A stretch of 64,000 nucleotides of DNA from Dama dama (taxonomy: Eukaryota; Chordata; Mammalia; Artiodactyla; Cervidae): contig NW_026870967.1 in assembly GCF_033118175.1 (NCBI RefSeq), positions 1,240,001 to 1,304,000 on the forward strand, read 5' to 3'. The notes beneath the pieces are model-generated. The model was not told the DNA's origin. It saw only the letters and a list, made by a program, of their open reading frames with translations, and ran no database searches. Shown here piece by piece: positions 57,001 through 64,000 of the stretch. Made by a program: the position numbers and the translations under genes. How positions within the stretch are numbered: the first letter of the stretch is position 1; every line of letters starts with the position of its first letter.

Positions 57001-59749
57001 TGTTCCCACCAGCCGCGCACAATGCTCCCAAGCCCGGGAGAAAAGCTTTTTGGGGTGGTGCTCACACCGGGCCCTGGAAGACCTCCCCGGCTGCCTCCAA
57101 AGGCCGGTTTTCAAGCACTCCTGCCTGCTGTTCCCGCCACCCGCGCACAATGCTCCCAAGCCCGGGAGAAAAGCGCTTCGGGGTGGTGCTCTCTACAGGC
57201 CCTTGGAAGACCTCCCCGGCTGCCTCCAAAGGCCGGTTTGCAAGGACTCCTTCCTGCTGTTCCCGCCAGCCACGCACAATGCTCACAAGCACGGGAGAAA
57301 AGTGCTTCGGGGTGGTGCTCTCTCCAGCCCTTGTAAGACGTTTCTGGCTGCCTCCAAAGGCCGGTTTGCAAGCACTCATGCCCGTTGTTCCCACCAGCCG
57401 CGCACAATGCTCCCAAGCCCGGGAGAAAAGCATTTTGGGGTGGTGCTCACTCCGGGCCCTTGGAAGACCTCCCCGGCTGCCTCCAAAGGCCAGTTTGCAA
57501 GCACTCCTGCCTGCTGTTCCCGCCAGTCGCGCACAATGCTCCCAAGCCCAGGAGAAAAGCGCTTCGGGGTGGTGCTCTCTCCGGGCACTTTCAAGACCTC
57601 CCCGGCTGCCTCCAAAGGCCGGTTTGTAAGTACTCATTCCCGCTGCTTCCGCCAGCCACGCACAATGCTCCCAATCCCGGGAGAAAAGCATTTTGGGGTG
57701 GTGCTCTCTCCGGGCCCTTGCAAGACCTCCCCGGCTGCCTCCAAAGGCCGGTTTGTAAGCACTCATGTCCGCTGTTCCCGACAGCCGCAGACAATGCTCC
57801 CAAGCCCGGGAGTAAAGCATTTTGGGGTGGTGATCAGTCCGGGCCCTTGGAAGACCTCCCCGGCTGCCTCCAAAGGACAGTTTGCAAGCCCTCATGCCCG
57901 CTGTTCCCGCCAGCCGCGCACAATGCTCCCAAGACCGTGAGAAAAGCGCTTCGGGGTGGTGTTCTCTCCGGGACCATGGAGGACGTCCCCGGCTGCCCCC
58001 AAAGGCCGGTTTGCAAGCACTCCCACTCGCTGTTCCCGCCAGCCACACACAATGTTCCAAAACCCCGGAGAAAAGCGCTTCGGGGTGGTGCTCTCTCCGG
58101 GCCCTTGGAAGACTTCTCTGGCTGCCTCCAAAGGCCGGTTTGCAAGAATTCCCTCCCGCTGTTCCACCAGCCGCACACAATGCTCCAAAACCCGAGAGAA
58201 AAGCGCTTCGAGGTGGTGTTCTCTCCGGGCCCTTGGAAGACCTCCCCGGCTGCCTCCAAAGGCCGGTTTGCAAGCACTCCTGCCTGCTGTTCCCGCCACA
58301 CGCGCACAATGCACCCAAGCCCGGGAGAAAAGCGCATCAGGGTGGTGCTCTCTCCGGGCCTTTGGAAGACCTCCCCGGCTGCCTCCAAAGGCCGGGTTGC
58401 AAGGACTCCTTCCTGCTGTTCCCGCCAGGCACGCACAATGCTCCCAATCCCGGGAGAAAAGTGCTTCCGGATGGTGCTCTCTCCGGGCCCTTGGAAGACC
58501 TCCCCGGCTACCTCCAAAGGCGGGTTTGCAAGTACTCATTCCCGCTGTTCCCGCCAGCTGCGCACAATGCTCCCAAGCCCGGGAGAAAAGCATTTTGGGG
58601 TGGTGCTCACTCCGGGCCCTTGAAAGACCTGCCCGGCTGCCTCAAAAGGCCGGTTTGCAAGCACTCAGGCCCGCTGTTCCCGCCAGCCGCGTACAATGCT
58701 CCCTAGCCCGGGAGAAAAGCATTTTGAGGTGGTGCTCACTCCGGGCCCTTGAAAGACCTGCCCGGCTGCCTCCAAAGTCCGGTTTGCAAGAACTCATGCC
58801 CGCTGTTCCCGCCAGCCACGCACAATGCTCCCAAGACCGGGAGAAATGCGCTTCGGGGTGGTGTTCTCTCCGTGCCCATGGAGGACCTCGCCGGCTGCCC
58901 CCAAAGGCCGGTTTGCAATCACTCCCACTCACTGTTCCGGCCAGCCACGCACATGCTCCAAAACACGGGAGAGAAGCGCCTTGGGGTGGTGCTCTCTCCC
59001 GGCCCTTGGAAGACTTCCCCGGCTGCCTCCAAAGGCCGGTTTGCAAGAACTCCCTCCCGCTGTTCCGCCAGCCGCACACAATGCTCCCAATCACGGGAGA
59101 AAAGCGCTTCGTGGTGGTGCTCTCTCAGGGCCCTTTGAAGACCTCCCCGGCTGTCTCCAATGGCCGGTATGCAAGCACTCATGCCCGCTGTTCCCACCAG
59201 CCGTGTACAATGCTCCCAAGCACGGGAGAAAAGCATTTTGGGGTGGTGCTCACTCCTTGCCCTTGGAAGACCTCCGCGCCTGCCTCCAAAGGCCGGTTTG
59301 CAAGCACTCCTGCCTGCTGTTCCCGCCACACGCGCACACTGCTCCCAAGCCCGGGAGAAAAGCGCATCGGGGTGGTGTTCTCTCCGGGCCCATGGAGGAC
59401 CTCCCAGGCTGCAACCAAAGGCCGCTTTGCAAGCATTCCCACTAGCTGTTCCCGCCAGCCATGCAAATGCTCCCAAGCCGGGGGGAAAAGCATTTTGGGG
59501 TGGTGCTCTCTCCGGGCCCTTGCCCCTGTGCCTGGGGGCCAGGCAGGGCGTCCACACTCCCAGGCCAAGTCAGAACCACATGAACACGTTTGTTCCTGCC
59601 CCCTGCACCGGCAGAGAGCTCGGGGGAGCCAGAGTCTGCCAGGCAGCTGCTGGGCTGGCTGCCTGTGTGGGAAGGGGCAGAGCCGCCCTAGGGGCAAGTT
59701 GGGCCTCTTGCTCTCCCTGCTGCCCTGAGGCTGCTGGGCCAAAGAGGTC
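54052..59749 (+). repeat. Monomer with internal ~128-bp segment expanded to ~40 copies
   Basis: Bases 54052-54377 (326 bp) are an ordinary monomer 5' part. Bases 59521-59749 (229 bp) are an ordinary 3' part, beginning 'tgcccctgtgcctgggggcc'. Subtracting the internal array and leaving one module gives about 683 bp, a normal monomer. The 5,143 bp between are tandem modules of 127-129 bp. Expansion of an internal segment within a single monomer is therefore the simplest description. Nothing foreign is inserted. Confidence 0.93.
54378..59520 (+). repeat. Nested ~128-bp satellite, about 40 tandem modules
   Basis: Each module runs from 'ggaagacctccccggctgcc' through 'ccggtttgcaagcactc', 'cgctgttcccgcc', 'gcgcacaatgctcccaagcc', 'cgggagaaaagc' and 'ggtggtgctctctccgggcc'. 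Starts fall near 54378, 54507, 54635, 54762, 54891, 55019, 55148, 55277, 55405, 55532, 55660, 55789, 55918 and so on at 127-129-bp steps to about 59393. Modules vary at recurring sites (for example 'gcgcttcgg' versus 'gcattttgg', and 'cactcgctg', 'ttcctgctg' or 'tgcctgctg'). They are visibly more divergent from one another than matching monomers of the 8.2-kb HOR. Recurrences at 8, 10 and 11 modules suggest a shifting higher-order order inside it. Confidence 0.95.
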
Positions 59750-62476
59750 TTGGGCATCCAGCCCCTTGCTGTTCCCTTCCCTCTGACGAGGCCCTCTGAG
59801 CTCCAGCATCTCGCAGTGTGGAGACAGCCCCTGCCAGCAACCTACTCTCCAAGGAGGCCTCAACCGAGGCCTAGGCCCAGGGGAAAGGCACCAGCGGAGA
59901 TGAGCCTGGGGAGGCGCACGGACATGTCTGGACCCAGTCCCCGCAGCCTGCCCGTTGGTGGGGCAGTACCCCCGAAGGCCAGGAAGGTCTGGGCAAGGCT
60001 GGCCAGGGGCAGGGGCCCTGCTGGGTCCTGCCCCTGGGCTATGGGGCCTCTGAGCAGGACCGGCCCTCTCCCGCTGGAAGACCTCCCCGGCTGCCTCCAA
60101 AGGCTGGTTTGCAAGCACTCCCACCCACTGTTCCCACCAGGCGCGCACAATGCTCCCAAGCCCAGGAGAAAAGCACTTCGGGGGGGTGCTCTCTCCGGGC
60201 CCTTGCCCCTGAGCATGGGGGCCAGGCAGGGTGTCCACACTCCCAGGCCAAGGCAGAACCACATGCACACGTCTGTTCCTGCCCCCTGTACCAGCAGAGA
60301 GCTAGGGGAGCCAGAGTCTGTCAGGCAGCTGCTGGGCTGGCCGCCTGTGTGGGAAGGGGCAGAGCCGACCTAGGGGCAAGCTGGGCCTCTTGCTCTCCCT
60401 GCTGCCCTGAGGTTGCTGGGCCAAAGAGGTCTTGGGCATCCAGCCCCTTGCTGGTCCCTTCCCTCTGACGAGGCCCTCTGAGCTCCAGCACCTTGCAGTG
60501 TGGAGACAGCCCCTGCCAGCAACCTCCTCTCCAAGGAGGCCTCAACCGAGGCCTAGGCCCAGGGGAAAGGCACCAGTGGGGATGAGACTGGGGAGGCGCC
60601 CGGGCATGTCTGGACCCAGTCCCCGCAGCCTGCCCCTCGGTGGGGCTGTAACCCCGGAGGCAGGAAGGTCTGGGCAAGGCTGCCCAGGGGCTGGGGCCCG
60701 GCTGGGTCCTGCCCCTGGCCTGTGGGGCCTCTGAGCACAACCGGCCCTCTCTCACTGGAAGACCTCCCCGGCTGCCTCCAAAGGCCGGTTTGCAAGCACT
60801 CCCGCCCACTGTTCCCACCAAGCGCGCAAAATGCTCCCAAGCCCGGGAGAAAAGCGCTTCGGGCTGGTGCTCCCTCCGGGCCCTTGCCCCTGAGCCTGGG
60901 GGCCAGGCAGGGGGAACACACTCCCAGGCCAAGGCAGAACGCCATGCACACGTCTGATCCTGCCCCCTACACTGGCAGAGAGCTCGGGGGAGCCAGAGAC
61001 TGCCAGGCTGCTGCTGGGCTGGCTGCCTGTGTGGGACGGGGCAGAGCCGACCTAGGGGCAAGTTGGGCCTCTTGCTCTCCCTGCTGCCCTGAGGCTGCTG
61101 GGCCAAAGAGGTCTTGGGCATCCAGCCCTTTGCTGGTCCCTTCCCTCTGACGAGGACCTCTGAGCTCCAGCACATTGCAGTGTGGAGACAGCCCCTGCCA
61201 GCAACCTCCTCTCCAAGGAGGCCTAAACCGAGGCCTAGGCCCAGGGGAAAGGCACCAGCGGGAATGAGCCTGGGGAGGCGACCGGGCATGTCTGGACCCA
61301 GTCCCCGCAGCCTGCCCCTTGGTGGGGCAGTACCCCCGGAGGCCAGGAAGGTCTGGGAAAGGCTGGCCAGGGGCAGGGGACCTGCTGGGTCCTGCCCCTG
61401 GCCTGTGGGGCCTCTGAGCACATCTGGCCCTCTCCCGCTGGAAGACCTCCCCGGCTGCCTCCAAAGGCCGGTTTGCGAACACTCACGCCCACTGTTCCCA
61501 CCAGGCGCGCACAATGCTCCCAAGTCCGGGAGAAAAGCGCTTCGGGGTGGTGCTCTCACCGGGCCCTTGCCCCTGAGCCTGGGGGCAATGCAGGCGGAAC
61601 ACACTCCCAGGCCAAGGCAGAACCACATGCACACGTCTGTTCCTGCCCCCTGTACCAGCAGAGAGCTAGGGGAGCCAGAGTCTGTCAGGCAGCTGCTGGG
61701 CTGGCCGCCTGTGTGGGAAGGGGCAGAGCCGACCTAGGGGCAAGTTGGGCCTCTTGCTCTCCCTGCTGCCCTGAGGTTGCTGGGCCAAAGAGGTCTTGGG
61801 CATCCAGCCCCTTGCTGGTCCCTTCCCGCTGACGAGGCCCTCTGAGCTCCAGCACCTTGCAGTGTGGAGACAGCCCCTGCCAGCAACCTCCTCTCCAAGA
61901 GGCCTCAACCGAGGCCTAGGCCCAGGGGAAAGGCACCAGTGGGGATGAGCCTTGGGAGGCGCCCGGCCATGTCTGGACCCAGTCCCCGCAGACTGCCCCT
62001 TGGTGGGGCTGTACCCCCGGAGGCCAGGAAGGTCTGGGCAAGGCTGCCAGGGGCAGGGACAATGCTGGGTCCTGCCCCTGGCCTGTGGGACCTCTGAGCA
62101 CAACCGGCACTCTCCCGCTGGAAGACCTCCCCGTCTGCCTCCAAAGGCCTGTTTGCAAGCACTCCAGCCCGCTGTTCCCACCAGGCACGCACAATGCTCC
62201 CAAGCCAGGGAGAAAAGCGCTTCGGGCTGGTGCTCTCTCCGGGCCCTTGCCCCTGAGCCTGGGGGCCAGGCAGGGGGAACACACTCCCAGGCCAAGGCAG
62301 AACGACATGCACACGTCTGTTCCTGCCCCCTACACCGGCAGAGAGCTCGGGGGAGCCAGAGACTGCCAGGCTGCTGTTGGGCTGGCTGCCTGTGTGGGAC
62401 GGGGCAGAGCCGACCTAGGGGCAAGTTGGGCCTCTTGCTCTCCCTGCTGCCCTGAGGCTGCTGGGTCAAAGAGGTC
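59750..62476 (+). repeat. Four ordinary monomers between the two expansions (59750, 60432, 61114, 61796)
   Basis: All are 681-682 bp. 61114 is e-like ('gtctgggaaaggctgg', 'gagcacatctggcc'). A two-monomer recurrence of about 1,364 bp is visible: 'ctgtaccagcagagagctag' and 'ctgaggttgctgggcc' occur near 60288/60408 and again near 61652/61772. 61796 has a 1-bp-shorter 'ctctccaagaggcctc'. Its 3' end resembles that of 53369, the monomer before the first expansion. Confidence 0.88.
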
Positions 62477-62802
62477 CTGGGCATCCAGCCCTTTGCTGGT
62501 CCCTTCCCTCTGACGAGGCCCTCTGAGCTCCAGCACCTTGCAGTGTGGAGAGAGCCCCTGCCAGCAACCTCCTCTCCAAAGAGACCTCAACCGAGGCCTA
62601 CGCCCAGGGGAAAGGCACCAGCGGGGATGATCCTGGGGAGGCGCACGGACATGTCTGGACCCAGTCCCCGCAGCCTGCCCCTTGGTGGGGCAGTACCCCC
62701 GGAGGCCAGGAAGGTCTGGGCAAGGCTGGCCAGGGGCAGAGGCCCTGCTGGGTCCTGCCCCTGGCCTGCGGGGCCTCTGAGCACAACCGGCCCTCTCCCA
62801 CT
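62477..62802 (+). repeat. 5' part of a second expanded monomer
   Basis: This is a 326-bp ordinary monomer 5' part, the same length as 54052-54377, but of another haplotype: 'cctgggcatccag' at the phase point, 'gagagagcccctgcc', 'agagacctcaacc', 'cctacgcccagg' and 'gatgatcctgggg'. The 54052 monomer instead has 'gatgagccagggg' and 'cctaggcccagg'. Two different 5' flanks thus lead into the same nested array. Confidence 0.88.
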
Positions 62803-64000
62803 GGAAGACCTCCCCGGCTGCCTCCAATGGCCGGTTTGCAAGCCCTCATGCTCGCTGTTCCCACCAGCCGCGCACAATGCTCCCTAGCCTGGGAGAAAAG
62901 CATTTTTGGGTGGTGCTCATTCCGGGCCCTTGGAAGACCTCCCTGGCTGCCTCCAAGGCCGGTTTGCAAGCACTTCTCCCTTCTGTTCCCGCCACACGCG
63001 CACAATGCTCCCAAGCCCGGGAGAAAAGCTTTTCGGGGTGGTGTTCTCTCTGGGCCCAAGAAAGACCTCCCGGGCTGCCCCCAAAGGCCGGTTTGCAAGC
63101 ACTCCCACTCGCTGTTCCCGCCATCTGTGCAAATGCTCCAAGCCCAGGAGAAAAGCGCTTCGGGGTGGTGCTCTCTCCCGGCCCTTGGAAGACCTCCCCG
63201 GCTGCCTCCAAAGGTCGGTTTGCAAGCACTCAATCCCGCTGTTCCGGCCAGCCACGCACAATGCTCCCAAGCCCGGGAGAAAAGCGCGTCGGGGTGGTGC
63301 TCTCTCCCGGCCCTTGGAAGACCTCCCCGGCTCCCTCCAAAGGCTGGTTTTCAAGAACTCCCTCCCGCTGACCCGCCAGCCGCACACAATGCTCCCAAGC
63401 CCGGGAGAAAAGCATTTTGGGGTGGTGCTCTCTCCGGGCCCTTGGAAGACCTCCCCGGCTGCCTCCAAAGGACGGTTTTCAAGCACTCCTGCCTGCTGTT
63501 CCCGGCACCCGCGCACAATGCTCCCAAGCCCGGGAGAAAAGCGCTTCGGGGTGGTGCTCTCTACAGGCCCTTGGAAGACCTCCCCGGCTGCCTCCAAAGG
63601 CCGGTTTGCAAGGACTCCTTCCTGCTGTTCCCGCCAGCCACGCACAATGCTCCCAAGCCCGGGAGAAAAGCATTTTGGGGTGGTGCTCACTCCGGGCCCT
63701 TGGAAGACCTCCCCGGCTGCCCCCAAAGGCCGGTTTGGAAGCACTCCCACTCGCTGTTCCCGCCATCCGCGCAAATGTTCCAAGCCCGGGAGAAAAGCGC
63801 TTCGGGGTGGTGCTCTCTCCTGGCCCTTGGAAGACCTCCCCGGCTGCCTCCAAAGGCCGGTTTGCAAGCACTCCCGCCCGCTGTTCCCGCCAGCCGCGCA
63901 CAATGCTCCCAATCACGGGAGAAAAGCGCTTCGGGGTGGTGCTCTCTCCGGGCCCTTGGAAGACCTCCCCGTCTGCCTCCAATGGCCAGTTTGCAAGCAC
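62803..64000 (+). repeat. Second nested ~128-bp array, cut by window end
   Basis: Module starts are 62803, 62932, 63060, 63187, 63316, 63444, 63573, 63702, 63829 and 63958: nine full modules and a 43-bp partial. Modules 1-5 correspond one-to-one with modules 1-5 of the first array, and both span exactly 641 bp (54378-55019 versus 62803-63444). Module 6 corresponds best to module 11 (or 22) of array 1 and module 7 to module 12. Modules 8-10 match 19-21, sharing 'ccatccgcgcaaatg', 'ctcccaatcacggg' and 'ccaatggccagtttgc'. The right end is outside the window. Confidence 0.93.

Larger units (their letters stand above)
1..64000 (+). repeat. GC-rich ~682-bp tandem satellite array filling the window
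   Basis: The same ~682-bp sequence recurs head-to-tail from the first to the last base. The phase word 'cttgggcatccag' (with small variants) recurs every 681-683 bp at 155, 836, 1519, 2202, 2885, 3568, 4250 and onward to 54052, then at 59750, 60432, 61114, 61796 and 62477. No copy is inverted. All lengthening beyond this period comes from two internal expansions of a ~128-bp segment. Each monomer, in order, holds an AGGCCT-rich stretch about 85-125 bp after the phase point, a CTGCCCCTTGGTGG block at about +198, a dyad symmetry at about +250, the segment that becomes the 128-bp module (from about +326), and a 3' part ending in 'ctgctgccctgaggctgctgggcc'-like sequence. The family is not identified with certainty. 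Length and GC recall ruminant satellite II, which is inference. Confidence 0.97.

Noticed and set aside
54378..57940. A coding VNTR such as a mucin-type or zinc-finger repeat protein
   Set aside because: Module lengths of 127, 128 and 129 bp break the frame repeatedly, all three plus frames are similarly open, and no Cys/His spacing or signal sequence is consistent between modules.
54378..59520. CRISPR-like or bacterial repeat array
   Set aside because: The repeats are contiguous 127-129-bp modules without unique spacers, there are no cas-like genes, and the surroundings are eukaryotic satellite.
1..64000. CENP-B box
   Set aside because: I looked for nTTCGnnnnAnnCGGGn on both strands in the consensus. 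The nearest, at 'cttcggggtggtgctc', lacks the required A and CGGG. A rare variant monomer could still contain one; a pattern scan would settle it.
1..64000. rDNA intergenic spacer subrepeats
   Set aside because: GC-rich tandem repeats occur there, but 64 kb contains no rRNA sequence and no T-rich terminator boxes, and the 8.2-kb HOR structure does not fit a spacer.

Overview
This window contains no recognisable gene. It is one uninterrupted, GC-rich (roughly two-thirds G+C by eye) tandem satellite. The monomer is about 682 bp (681-683 bp) and every copy runs head-to-tail in the same orientation. Using the TTG of 'cttgggcatccag' as the phase point, monomers start at 155, 836, 1519 and so on to 54052, then 59750, 60432, 61114, 61796 and 62477. 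That gives 83 ordinary complete monomers, two monomers enlarged by an internal expansion, and a 154-bp partial monomer at the left edge. I see no SINE, LINE, LTR, simple-repeat tract, RNA gene or unique sequence. The many open frames on both strands follow from the low stop-codon density of a GC-rich repeat.

The lack of prokaryotic gene organisation, the satellite scale and the higher-order structure indicate heterochromatin of a large eukaryotic genome, most likely mammalian. Monomer length and GC content resemble the ~0.7-kb GC-rich 'satellite II' families of bovids and cervids. That species-group guess comes from memory of family properties, not from a sequence match.

Layout. (1) 1-10.7 kb: irregularly ordered, mosaic monomers with local two-monomer duplications. 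(2) 10.7-41.8 kb: a homogenised core built on a 12-monomer higher-order repeat (HOR) of 8,187 bp, with types labelled a-l here. Copy 1 is 14485-22671 and copy 3 is 32222-40408. Copy 2 (22672-32221) has lost one monomer by a d/e fusion and gained a j-k-l triplet. A partial copy lies on each side (10735-14484 and 40409-41773). (3) 41.8-54.05 kb: shuffled monomers again, including segments shared with the first 6 kb. (4) 54052-59749: one monomer in which a ~128-bp internal segment is present about 40 times in tandem (54378-59520) instead of once. (5) 59750-62476: four ordinary monomers. (6) 62477-64000: a second monomer with the same internal expansion, 8,425 bp downstream of the first, running off the window.

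Nothing here works as an operon or pathway. The biology visible is satellite evolution: unequal exchange, monomer fusion, segment duplication, and birth of a short-period satellite inside a longer-period one. Per-monomer features that could matter for chromatin are a 12-13-bp dyad symmetry and a near-consensus CTCF-like core. No CENP-B box was seen in the consensus.
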